This document shows positions 1-6,947 of a DNA stretch of 17,684 nucleotides, in pieces (positions within the stretch are counted from its first letter, which is position 1; each line of letters starts with the position of its first letter). The notes under the pieces were generated by a model that worked only from the letters and a program-made list of their open reading frames with translations, was not told the origin of the DNA and did not search any database. Where the stretch lies: assembly GCA_964413525.1 (NCBI GenBank), contig CAYPTI010000027.1, positions 1 through 17,684 on the forward strand, given 5' to 3'. The position numbers and the translations under genes were made by a program. This DNA is from CAYPTI01 sp964413525 [NCBI: uncultured bacterium] (lineage in GTDB: Bacteria > T1Sed10-126).

Positions 1-278
1 TGGACTTCTGGGCGGAGTGGTGCGGCCCCTGCAAGCAGCTCGCCCCCCGTCTGGAGGAGCTGGACGAGGAGTATCCGGACCTGAAAATCGTCAAGGTGGA
101 CGTGGAGGAAAACCAGTCGCTGGCCCAATCCTTCGGGGTGACCAGCATTCCGGCGTTGTTTTTCTTCCAGGACGGAGAACGGGTACACAACCTCACGGGA
201 GCCCACCCCACTACGGTGCTTCGGGAAACCGTCGAGGAAGCCTTTGGCCTCACCTCGCCGGCGAGCCGGGCGAGTTGA
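1..278 (+). CDS. Thioredoxin (partial, 5' end outside window)
   Basis: The reading frame enters from the left edge (first full codon at base 3) and stops at TGA 276-278, giving about 91 residues. It opens with the thioredoxin active site DFWAEWCGPCK, with both redox cysteines of the WCGPC motif. The usual VDVEEN strand and the cis-proline motif TSIPALFFF follow, then the C-terminal helix. This is the standard thioredoxin fold, a cytoplasmic dithiol reductase. Only the first ~25 residues should be missing, so whether the protein has a signal peptide or an extra N-terminal domain cannot be seen. A perfect inverted repeat lies 35 nt downstream, followed by an ArsR-type regulator on the same strand. 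The fold assignment is very secure; whether this is the main TrxA or a paralogue is not known. Confidence 0.93.
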   Translation, partial: DFWAEWCGPCKQLAPRLEELDEEYPDLKIVKVDVEENQSLAQSFGVTSIPALFFFQDGERVHNLTGAHPTTVLRETVEEAFGLTSPASRAS

Positions 279-313
279 ACCCGACCGTAACGACCAGCCG
301 GTTATCATGGCGA

Positions 314-343
314 GGAACCATCCCCCGACCGGGGGATGGTTCC
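314..343. promoter_or_regulatory. Perfect 13-bp inverted repeat between thioredoxin and ArsR-type gene
   Basis: GGAACCATCCCCC (314-326) and GGGGGATGGTTCC (331-343) are exact reverse complements around a 4-nt centre GACC. As RNA this is a very stable hairpin. It lacks a following T-run, so it is not a textbook intrinsic terminator. It ends 7 nt before the ribosome-binding site (351-358) of the ArsR-type gene. It could be an operator for that regulator, a terminator for the thioredoxin gene, or a leader structure. The sequence shows the symmetry; the role is inferred. Confidence 0.6.
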
Positions 344-365
344 GACTTCCGGAGGAGGATCAGCA

Positions 366-641
366 ATGGATCAGGCTGACATTATCGACATCTCCAAGGC
401 GCTGGCGAACGACACCCGGTACAAGATCCTGCAGGAAATACCCGAAAACGGGGAAAAATGCTGTAAGGATTTGTCCGAGTGTTTTGACGTCTCCGGTTCC
501 ACCGTGACCCACCATATCAACCGATTGAGGGAGCTGGGGCTGATCGAGGGACGAAAGGAACAGACCTTCCATTACCTCCGCCGGAACAAGGACAAACTAA
601 ACGAATACCGCCGGGCCCTCAAAACGGATTTTGACCTCTGA
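366..641 (+). CDS. ArsR-family winged-helix transcriptional regulator
   Basis: Small DNA-binding regulator of 91 residues, the usual size for ArsR/SmtB proteins. The ATG at 366 is preferred over one at 336 because GGAGGAGG (351-358) sits 7 nt upstream, while the 336 ATG lies inside a hairpin arm. The order is typical: helix with ALANDTRYKILQEI (12-25), recognition helix with SGSTVTHHINRLRELGLI (43-60), and a wing with EGRKEQTFHYLR (61-72). Three cysteines (C32, C33, C39) lie in the helix before the recognition helix, near where ArsR proteins carry their metal-binding ELCVCDL motif, but the spacing differs. A thiol-reactive or metal ligand is therefore possible, though unproven. The neighbours are thioredoxin upstream and a convergent GST downstream. 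Family secure, effector unknown. Confidence 0.9.
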   Translation: MDQADIIDISKALANDTRYKILQEIPENGEKCCKDLSECFDVSGSTVTHHINRLRELGLIEGRKEQTFHYLRRNKDKLNEYRRALKTDFDL

Positions 642-678
642 TTTCCCGTCCCCGGGCGGCCGGGATCTTTCACCCCGG

Positions 679-1290
679 TTATTCGGAATCGGGAAGACCC
701 GGCATGGTGATGAACCCGGGCAGGTCCGCAATTCGTTCCACCCACGCTTCCAGAGCCGGGTACTCCTGCAGGGAAAAGCCACCTTCATGAGCCAGGGCCA
801 CGTAGGGGAAGGAGTTCAGGTCGGCGACGGTCGGTCGGTCCTCGAGCGCCAGCCAGTCCCGATCGTCAAGCCGTCCGTCAAGCAACGATAACGCCTGTTC
901 CCCGATGGGCTGATGAACCTCAAGGTCCCACGGATGGCCGTACTTCAGCGCCGCCCGGGATCGAACCAGCCCGTCCCGGACCTGGTCATGGCCGACCATC
1001 GCCCACTCCATCACCCGGATCATCGGGATCCGTTCCCGGGGGAACCACCGCTCGTCCGGATCGTACCGGCGTGCGAGGTAGGTCATGATGGCGAAGGAAT
1101 CAACGATGATCTCCCCGTCGTCCTCAAGCACCGGAACCTGCCCCCGGGGATTGATGGTCTGGAACCAATCTTCCTTCTGTTCCCCCGCCTCCAGGTCCAC
1201 CGGAACGGTTTCGTACTCCAGACCCAGAAACGAACACAGCAATCGAACCTTGTAGCAGTTACCCGACAGCTCAAAGTTGTACAGTTTCAA
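679..1290 (-). CDS. Glutathione S-transferase family protein
   Basis: A 203-residue protein of normal GST length. The N-terminal thioredoxin-like domain begins KLYNFELSGNCYKVRLLCSF, with Ser9 as a candidate catalytic residue. NPRGQVPVLED (47-57) carries the cis-proline, and DSFAIMTYLARRY (64-76) forms the glutathione-contact region. The C-terminal half is the all-helical domain, with a TVADLNSFPYV segment. It would conjugate or reduce substrates with glutathione in the cytoplasm; the substrate cannot be told. The start is TTG at 1288-1290 with an AGGA 7 nt upstream; no ATG is available near the conserved N-terminus. It converges on the ArsR-type gene with 37 nt between the stops. Family assignment is strong. 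Confidence 0.92.
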   Translation of the reverse strand: MKLYNFELSGNCYKVRLLCSFLGLEYETVPVDLEAGEQKEDWFQTINPRGQVPVLEDDGEIIVDSFAIMTYLARRYDPDERWFPRERIPMIRVMEWAMVGHDQVRDGLVRSRAALKYGHPWDLEVHQPIGEQALSLLDGRLDDRDWLALEDRPTVADLNSFPYVALAHEGGFSLQEYPALEAWVERIADLPGFITMPGLPDSE

Positions 1291-1810
1291 AGTGGATTCC
1301 TATCCTTCCCAGGACCGGGATCTGGTCGGAATCCGGCCCGTGAACCTGGTATCCTACAGGCTGATTGTGCCGCCCCGTGCCCAGGGAAGTCCGGTCCCAC
1401 AAGGGTGACGGGAGTTTCGCTCACCTTTACCGCCGGCTCGCCACGTGGTCTCCGGCGAGGAACCGGTCGCATCCCGTGGATCGGGCCAAACACCGGTCGA
1501 ATTCGGTTGGCTCAACTCGTTTCATCGATCGGGGCAACGGTTGAGGCATAATTCCTCCCGGACAATCCCCTTCATCCCGACCCGTGGTACGTCAACCGAA
1601 ATACAACATAGTCGGGTTGGTCGGTGCTGTCAAATCTGGAGGAACCGTTCCAAAACGGGACCCGGCTCGACCTCCGGCGTGAATCGGGGGTTTCGAACGG
1701 GATACCATGACTTCAAATCGGGGAGTCGGGGTATGAACAAAATCGTATCCCGAACCGTGGTCGGTTGATAAAGTGGACCCGAATCCAATCAGCTCAGGGA
1801 GGCGTTCACG
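1291..1810. other. 520-bp stretch without a recognisable gene
   Basis: This gap lies between the divergently transcribed GST and O-methyltransferase genes. Short reading frames exist, but none has a good ribosome-binding site plus a recognisable protein. No tRNA fold was found. The notable structure is a two-part inverted repeat at 1636-1677: outer arms CTGGAGG / CCTCCGG and inner arms CCGTT (1645-1649) / AACGG (1654-1658) around a CCAA loop. A CATAAT box at 1547-1552 resembles a -10 but has no matching -35. Both promoters probably lie here. Anything more, such as a small RNA, is speculation. Confidence 0.5.
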
Positions 1811-2509
1811 ATGACGGAGATCCTGCCCGAGAAGACCAGCCGATTCCTGCGGGCGATGATGCCCGACCGAAGCGACACGCTGCGATCCATGGAGGACCAG
1901 GCCGGCGACATCACCTTCGAAACCACCTCCGGAAAAGAAATTCAGTTCCCCATGATCGGCCCCGAGGCCGGATGCGTATTGAGGCTGATCGCCCGGATGG
2001 TCGATGCCCGGCGGATTTTTGAATTTGGGTCGGGGTACGGGTACTCGGCCTGCTGGTTCGCGGAAGCGCTGCCGCCCGACGGGGAGATCGTTCTCACGGA
2101 ATACGATTCGGAGTACCTTGATAAGGCCCGATCGTTTCTGACCGAGGCGGGGTACGCCGACCTGGCCACCTTCGAGCGGGGGGACGCCTTTGAAACCATT
2201 GAGCGTTACGAGGGACCCTTTGACGTGGTTCTCATCGACTGCGGCAAAGCCGACTACCTGGACGCGTTCGAGGCAGTTCGGGACAAAGTTCCCGCCGGGG
2301 GGGTCATTGTCGCCGACAACGCCATGACCAGCGGGGCGCAGGATTTTGACCTGATCCTTCGGATGCTGGAGGGTGAGGAGCCCGACGAGGTTGACGAGGG
2401 ATCCCGCGGAATTGCCGACTACCTCCGGACGGTCCTGGCAGACGATCAATTCGAGACCGTCGGAATCCCCATTCGTGAGGGTCTGGCGGTCAGCTACAAG
2501 CTCTCCTGA
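1811..2509 (+). CDS. SAM-dependent O-methyltransferase (class I, COMT-like family)
   Basis: A 232-residue cytoplasmic methyltransferase. Motif I, FEFGSGYGYSA (70-80), binds S-adenosylmethionine. An acidic residue ends the next strand (VLTEYDS), LIDCGKADY (141-149) matches the LIDxxKxxY segment of the catechol/caffeoyl-CoA O-methyltransferase family, and VADNA (167-171) follows at the usual metal-ligand position. The ATG has GGGAGG (1797-1802) 8 nt upstream. The substrate is not predictable. The FEFGSGYGYSA/ERYEGPFDVVLID style and the acidic composition look to me like the haloarchaeal branch of the family; this is an impression, not a search result. It stands alone, with large gaps on both sides. 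A weak hairpin GGCC-TCC-GGCC lies just past the stop. Confidence 0.9.
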   Translation: MTEILPEKTSRFLRAMMPDRSDTLRSMEDQAGDITFETTSGKEIQFPMIGPEAGCVLRLIARMVDARRIFEFGSGYGYSACWFAEALPPDGEIVLTEYDSEYLDKARSFLTEAGYADLATFERGDAFETIERYEGPFDVVLIDCGKADYLDAFEAVRDKVPAGGVIVADNAMTSGAQDFDLILRMLEGEEPDEVDEGSRGIADYLRTVLADDQFETVGIPIREGLAVSYKLS

Positions 2510-2704
2510 CGGCCTCCGGCCGGTTTCTTCCCCCACCGTTTTGTCCTTCCCCCCTTCCCTCTCGGGACGGTTGGTTCCTCTTCCGAGGGACCGATCCATC
2601 CGATCCACGGTTCGGGTTTCCAACCGGATTCAGAAATTGATCCGGGGGAAACGGGCCCCGGTTCCGTTTGTTATTACTCAGAGCCGGATGAAATGAACCC
2701 AAAA

Positions 2705-2717
2705 TGCATGAGATGCA
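2705..2717. promoter_or_regulatory. Small palindrome in the leader of the SurA-like gene
   Basis: TGCAT (2705-2709) and ATGCA (2713-2717) are perfect complements around GAG, 36 nt before the ATG at 2754. The surrounding ~70 bp is noticeably less GC-rich than the rest of the window, as expected for a promoter region, with a loose -10-like GATTAT at 2723-2728. It may be an operator, or it may be chance; a 5-bp arm is short. Confidence 0.3.
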
Positions 2718-2753
2718 CGACTGATTATCTTTAGGCATCGAGGAGTTTGAGAC

Positions 2754-3497
2754 ATGTTCCGCCGTTTTGTGGCTCTTTTTGTTGTGGGAGTTGTTTCGAT
2801 CGTTGCGATGAGCGCAGGGGTTGTTTCCGCGGTTGACGCCGACGAACCCGCTCTTGAGGTGAACGACGAAGTGATCACCATGGAGGACTTCGAGCAGCGA
2901 GTGGACCGGCAGATTCAACGGGTTCGTCAGCAGATGTCCCAGATGCAGGGTAACGAACCGTCGGAGGACGAACTGGAACAGTACCGGGGCGAGATCGAAT
3001 CCCAGGTTGTCGAGCGATTGCGCACCCGGCTGGTGTTGACGGAGGCCGCCGAGGAGAGGGGCGTCGAGGTTTCCGAGGAGGAAGTCGATCAGTCCTGGCA
3101 GCAGATTACCGATCAATTTCCTTCCGAGGAAGCCCTTGATGAAGCCCTGGAAGAGCAGGGAGAAACCCGTGACTCCGTTCGGGAAGACCTCCGCGAACAG
3201 GTCAAGATTCAGAATTTTATCGATCAGGAAATCGGTGAAGTGGACGTCTCGGAAGAGGAAGCGCGCGACTTCTTTGAGCAGAATTCCGGCCAATTTCAGC
3301 AGCAGGGTGAATCGGTTGAATTTTCGGACGTCCGGGAGCAAATCGTCCAGACCCTCCAGCAGCAACGGCAGCGCGAACGAACCGAGGAACTCGTTGAGGA
3401 ACTGGAGGAAGAGGAGGTCGACGTAACGGTGTACGTCGATGCCTCCGGCGAGACGGAAAGCGGAGGTTCCGGTCAGGGAACCGGCCCCGCCGAATAA
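2754..3497 (+). CDS. Exported SurA-N-type chaperone, very acidic, without a visible parvulin domain
   Basis: A 247-residue protein with a clear signal peptide: Arg3-Arg4, a hydrophobic core from 5 to about 22, and a likely cut after VSA (24-26). The mature part starts with LEVNDEVITMEDFEQRV, the usual opening of SurA/PrsA/PpiD N-terminal domains. It continues with helices containing VVERLRTRLVLTEAAEERGVEVSEEEV and a C-terminal EFSDVREQIVQTLQQQ(R) segment ending VDVTVYVDAS. The parvulin peptidyl-prolyl isomerase domain that normally sits between these parts is absent, so a periplasmic holdase-type chaperone role is more likely than isomerase activity. Glu, Asp and Gln dominate, consistent with a salty environment. 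GAGGAG (2740-2745) lies 8 nt before the ATG. A hairpin with a T-run follows the gene. Confidence 0.82.
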   Translation: MFRRFVALFVVGVVSIVAMSAGVVSAVDADEPALEVNDEVITMEDFEQRVDRQIQRVRQQMSQMQGNEPSEDELEQYRGEIESQVVERLRTRLVLTEAAEERGVEVSEEEVDQSWQQITDQFPSEEALDEALEEQGETRDSVREDLREQVKIQNFIDQEIGEVDVSEEEARDFFEQNSGQFQQQGESVEFSDVREQIVQTLQQQRQRERTEELVEELEEEEVDVTVYVDASGETESGGSGQGTGPAE

Positions 3498-3573
3498 CCG
3501 GATGGCGAGCCCTGGGTCTTATCGGCCCGAGCTTCGACGGTCGAGCCGACTTGCCATGAGGGATCGTCGGAGC

Positions 3574-3634
3574 CCCCCTGAACGGGCTCTTCGGGGGAAC
3601 GTCCGTTCAGGGGGTGGGGGAAGGGGTTTTTTTC
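3574..3634 (+). terminator. Hairpin terminator after the SurA-like gene
   Basis: CCCCCTGAACGG (3574-3585) pairs perfectly with CCGTTCAGGGGG (3603-3614). Within the 17-nt loop, alternative pairings are possible (GAGCCC 3570-3575 with GGGCTC 3584-3589). A run of seven T follows at 3627-3633. The T-run is 12 nt past the stem rather than directly adjacent, so either the stem extends or termination is imperfect. It sits between the SurA-like gene and the stop of the minus-strand DUF2585 gene; the T-run orientation fits plus-strand transcripts only. Confidence 0.65.
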
Positions 3635-3679
3635 TTTATCCCGAACAGGGATGAACCGGAGCCGGGGTTACGGGTTCGA

Positions 3680-4255
3680 TCAGTTCATCGGAGCCAGCTG
3701 CCAGGCTTCGATTGCCTCCACGGGGTACACGATCATCAGCACGTTCAGCAGGAAACTGTCCCGGATCAGGATGAGCAACCCCACCTCGATCAGCCCGAAC
3801 AGCACCAGTGTCAGCCAACCGGGCAACTTATACGCGATCCAGAAGCCCGCGATCATGGCTCCGATGTCGGTCCAGGAGTTGATCACCGTGTCGCCGGCAA
3901 ATTGATCGAACATTGTCTGTTGTCGGTACAGTTCGATGACGACCGGGGTGTTCTCAAGAATCTCCCAGAGGCATTCAAGTCCCACGGCCAGCAAAAACTG
4001 AACGGAATCGGAAACGCGGGGAGCCAGCCACCGGATCCCGAGCAGCAGAAGCAACCCGTGAAGGATGTGGGTGGCGGTGTACCAGTCGGAAAGATGCTGG
4101 GACACATGAGGGGAGTGGATGTCTCCGACCCAGAACCTTACCTCTCCGCAGGGACAGATCCACGGTCGGTCCAGCAGCGCTAACATCAGTCCGGAGACCA
4201 GGATGATCCCGGCCGTGATCGTACCCGTTGTGAGAGCCTTTGGTGGATTCAGCAC
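3680..4255 (-). CDS. DUF2585 / UPF0314 family membrane protein
   Basis: A 191-residue integral membrane protein of a family of unknown function. Recognisable family blocks are ICPCGEVRFW (33-42), SQHLSDWYTATHILHG (52-67), a glutamate-rich ECLWEILENTP (94-104), GDTVINSWTDIGAM (121-134) and IRDSFLLN, finishing with a VYPVEAIEAWQ segment. About five hydrophobic spans are visible. Conserved Cys, His, Asp and Glu residues lie at membrane edges, suggesting a catalytic or metal site, but no activity is known to me. The GTG start at 4253-4255 lacks a strong ribosome-binding site. It lies 41 nt downstream of argH on the same strand, so it is probably co-transcribed with argG-argH. Family call is good; function unknown. 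Confidence 0.85.
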   Translation of the reverse strand: MLNPPKALTTGTITAGIILVSGLMLALLDRPWICPCGEVRFWVGDIHSPHVSQHLSDWYTATHILHGLLLLLGIRWLAPRVSDSVQFLLAVGLECLWEILENTPVVIELYRQQTMFDQFAGDTVINSWTDIGAMIAGFWIAYKLPGWLTLVLFGLIEVGLLILIRDSFLLNVLMIVYPVEAIEAWQLAPMN

Positions 4256-4296
4256 GGGTTCGCCGTCCCGAACCGGGTTGCGATTAGGGCAAGAAC

Positions 4297-5676
4297 CTAC
4301 CCACGTTGATCCTGCAACCAGGAGCGCAGGCCGTCGAGTTGCTGGGTCACCGACGTCGGACCGGTGCCTCCGGGCAGGTCCCGACGGGCGGTGGATTCGG
4401 TCGGATCCAGAAGATCGAAGATCGAGGGGTCAAACATCTTGTGGACTTCCACGTAGTCCCCGATGGGCAGTTCGTCGAGAGTCTTTCCGTCCTCCATCGC
4501 CTTCCGAACGACCTCCCGGACGGCGTGATGCGCCTCCCGGAAGGGCACTCCCTTTTCCACCAGGTAGTCGGCCAGGTCGGTGGCTCCGAGGTATCCTTCC
4601 TCCAGGGCCGCTTCCATGGCCTGACGGTTGAAGCGGACCGTCTCCACCAGGTCGCTCAGCAGGGGAACCCAGGCCGAAACGGAGTCCAGCGCCCGGAACA
4701 GGTGAACCTTGTCCTCCTGAAGGTCCCGGTTGTAGGCCATGGGCTGAGCCTTCAGGACGGTGGAGAGGCCCTGGTAGGCGGCAACCAGCCGGCCGGAATG
4801 TCCCCGGATCAGTTCGGCCACGTCGGGGTTGACTTTCTGCGGCATGATCGAGGAGCCGGTGGTGTACTCCGGATCCATTTCACAGAACCCGAACGCCGGG
4901 GACGACCAGAGGATCCAGTCCTCACACAGGCGGGAGGCGTGAAGCCCGATGAGGTTCAGGGCGTGGAGGGTGTCCAGCATGAAATCCCGCTCGGAGACGG
5001 CGTCCAGGCTGTTGGTGCTGAGCCGGCCGAACCCGAGTTCCCGGGCAAGAAATTCCCGATCCACGTCGGCTCCCGATCCGGCCAGGGCGGCGCTCCCCAG
5101 GGGAAGTACGTCGGCTGCTTCAACCGCCTCCTCCAGCCGGTGGACGTCTCGTCGAAATTTATCGGCGTAGGCCAGCAGGTAGTGAGCGAGGCGAATGGGT
5201 TGAGCCGGCTGCAGGTGCGTGTAGCCGGGAAGCAGGGTGTCCTTGTGTTCCTCGGCCCGAGCGACGAGGGACTCGATCAGGTTCACCACGTCCTCGATCC
5301 GGTCCGCGAGAACGTCCTTCAGGTAGAGTTTTACGTCGACGAGGACCTGGTCGTTGCGGGAGCGCCCGAAGTGGAGCCGGGCTCCCGTATCGCCGAGCCG
5401 ATCCGTGAGTTCGGCTTCGACGTTCATGTGGATGTCTTCCAGTTCGGGGTCAAGCTCGAAGGTTCCCTCGTCCAGTTCCTCCTCGATGGAGGTCAACTCG
5501 TCCCGGATGGCCTCGAAGTCCGAGTGAGGGATGGCTCCCCCGATGGCCAGGGCCTCCGCCCAGACCACGGAGGCCTGAATATCGTAGGGATACAGCCGGT
5601 AATCCACCGCCAGCGATTCGGTGAAGGACTGGACCGACCCGGCGACCTGCTCCCCTTCGGTCTGCCAGAGGGCCAC
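4297..5676 (-). CDS. argH: Argininosuccinate lyase
   Basis: Splits argininosuccinate into arginine and fumarate, the last step of arginine synthesis, in the cytoplasm as a homotetramer. At 459 residues it has normal length. The family signature GSSIMPQKVNPD (274-285) with the catalytic serine loop is intact, as are SRNDQ (106-110), THLQPAQP (153-160) with the active-site histidine, and DIHMNVEAELT (81-91). Two spots differ from the common form: the N-terminal LWGGRF is replaced by LWQTEG (3-8), and the residue pair before GRSRNDQ is HF rather than HT. The GTG start lies 4 nt after the argG stop. Its ribosome-binding site GGAG overlaps the end of argG, so the two genes are translationally linked. 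Confidence 0.97.
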   Translation of the reverse strand: MALWQTEGEQVAGSVQSFTESLAVDYRLYPYDIQASVVWAEALAIGGAIPHSDFEAIRDELTSIEEELDEGTFELDPELEDIHMNVEAELTDRLGDTGARLHFGRSRNDQVLVDVKLYLKDVLADRIEDVVNLIESLVARAEEHKDTLLPGYTHLQPAQPIRLAHYLLAYADKFRRDVHRLEEAVEAADVLPLGSAALAGSGADVDREFLARELGFGRLSTNSLDAVSERDFMLDTLHALNLIGLHASRLCEDWILWSSPAFGFCEMDPEYTTGSSIMPQKVNPDVAELIRGHSGRLVAAYQGLSTVLKAQPMAYNRDLQEDKVHLFRALDSVSAWVPLLSDLVETVRFNRQAMEAALEEGYLGATDLADYLVEKGVPFREAHHAVREVVRKAMEDGKTLDELPIGDYVEVHKMFDPSIFDLLDPTESTARRDLPGGTGPTSVTQQLDGLRSWLQDQRG

Positions 5677-5680
5677 GGAT

Positions 5681-6904
5681 TTACTCCGCCCCGGACGACC
5701 GGCGGAGCCGGCCGACCACCTTGAGAGGCAGTCCCCACAGCTCGACGAACCCCTCGGAAAGGGACTGGTCGAACTCGTCGTCCTCGTCGTAGGTGGCCAG
5801 GGACCGTTCGTAGAGAGAGTTGGGACTCTTTCGACCGGTCACGGTGGCGTTGCCCTTGTACAGCTTGATCCGGGCGGTTCCTGAGAGTCCCTGCTGAGCT
5901 TCGTCGATCATCGCGTCCAGGGATTCCCGCAGGGGAGAGAACCACTGGCCGTAGTAGACCAGTTCGGCGTACCGAAGCGAGGTCTCCTGAAGCTGATGAT
6001 ACATCTCCCGTTCGATGCACAGATCCATCAATCCCCGGTGAGCTTTCATCAGGACGGTCCCGGCGGGGGCTTCGTAAATTTCCCTCGACTTCAACCCGAC
6101 CAGCCGGTTCTCAACCATGTCAATTCGACCGATCCCGTGACGTCCGGCCCGATCGTTCAATTCCTGGATCAGGGGCACCAGCGGTCGATCGTCACCGTTC
6201 AGGGCCACGGGTTTTCCGTCCTCGAAGCGAACCGTGACCTCTTCCGGCTGGTTCGGCGCGTCCTCGGGGGAAGCCGTCAGTTCATAAATTTCCTCCGGGG
6301 GAGCCACCCAGGGATCTTCCAGCGGCCCGCACTCGATGCTGATCCCCCACAGGTTCCGGTCGTAGCTGTAGGGGCTCTCGGCCGTTACCTCCACCGGGAT
6401 GTCATGTTCGCGAGCGTACTCGACCTGTTCCTCCCGGGATTCAAGGTCCCACTCCCGGACCGGAGCCAGCACATCGATCTCCGGAGCCAGCGCCCGGGCC
6501 GACACTTCAAATCGAACCTGATCGTTCCCCTTGCCGGTGCTCCCGTGGGCGACGGCGTCGGCGTCGTACTCCTCCGCCACCTCAACCAGGTGCTTTGAGA
6601 TCAGGGGTCGACCCAGGGCCGTTGCCAGGGGGTAGCCGTTTTCATACACGGCCTGGGCCTTCAGCCCGGGAAGGACGTACTCCTCGGCGAACTCCTGCTT
6701 GAGGTCCCGGATGACGATCTCGTCGGCCCCGCAGCGTTCGGCCTGTTTCCGGACCGGCTCCAGGTCCTCGCCCTGCCCGAGATCGGCCGAGAAGGTCACC
6801 ACCTCACACCCGTAATGGTCCTTCAGCCAGCGGACGATGACCGACGTATCCAGCCCGCCGCTGAAAGCGAGAACCACCCGATCGATATCTCGTTTGCTTG
6901 CCAT
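5681..6904 (-). CDS. argG: Argininosuccinate synthase
   Basis: Joins citrulline and aspartate using ATP to form argininosuccinate. At 407 residues it matches the standard bacterial enzyme. The N-terminal ATP-pyrophosphatase loop AFSGGLDTSV (13-22) is clear, followed by STGKGNDQVRFE, YSYDRNLWGISIECG and EIYEAPAGTVL, all hallmarks of the family. The ATG at 6902-6904 has AAGGAT 8 nt upstream. The next gene, argH, begins 4 nt after its stop. The upstream gap of 203 bp is long enough for a promoter, but I found no convincing -35/-10 pair. Two direct copies of CGGTTGAT (6925-6932 and 6940-6947) lie 20-43 bp before the start codon. Confidence 0.98.
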   Translation of the reverse strand: MASKRDIDRVVLAFSGGLDTSVIVRWLKDHYGCEVVTFSADLGQGEDLEPVRKQAERCGADEIVIRDLKQEFAEEYVLPGLKAQAVYENGYPLATALGRPLISKHLVEVAEEYDADAVAHGSTGKGNDQVRFEVSARALAPEIDVLAPVREWDLESREEQVEYAREHDIPVEVTAESPYSYDRNLWGISIECGPLEDPWVAPPEEIYELTASPEDAPNQPEEVTVRFEDGKPVALNGDDRPLVPLIQELNDRAGRHGIGRIDMVENRLVGLKSREIYEAPAGTVLMKAHRGLMDLCIEREMYHQLQETSLRYAELVYYGQWFSPLRESLDAMIDEAQQGLSGTARIKLYKGNATVTGRKSPNSLYERSLATYDEDDEFDQSLSEGFVELWGLPLKVVGRLRRSSGAE

Positions 6905-6924
6905 GAAACAACATCCTTACCTAC

Positions 6925-6947
6925 CGGTTGATTGATTGTCGGTTGAT
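6925..6947. repeat. Two direct copies of CGGTTGAT before argG
   Basis: The 8-mer CGGTTGAT occurs at 6925-6932 and again at 6940-6947, a 15-bp period, in the argG leader. The spacing is not a full helical repeat multiple (about 1.4 turns). It does not resemble the palindromic ARG box of enteric ArgR. It could be a regulator half-site pair or a chance repeat. Confidence 0.3.

Noticed and set aside
1680-1720. A TTCGAA stretch that recalls the T-loop of a tRNA
   Set aside because: Flanking bases do not form a T-stem and no acceptor, D or anticodon arms can be drawn.
1445-1768. A 107-codon frame in the gene-free region
   Set aside because: No ribosome-binding site that decides a start, no domain, and a composition like out-of-frame translation.
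1592-2623. A 343-codon frame on the minus strand
   Set aside because: It lies opposite the O-methyltransferase gene, whose plus-strand product has clear SAM-binding motifs and a ribosome-binding site.
3570-3634. The hairpin after the SurA-like gene considered as a bidirectional terminator
   Set aside because: A T-run exists only on the plus-strand side; on the minus strand there is no matching run after the stem.
4306-5724. A 472-codon open frame on the plus strand opposite argH
   Set aside because: It is the antisense shadow of argH in GC-rich DNA; the minus strand carries the conserved lyase motifs and the plus product resembles nothing.
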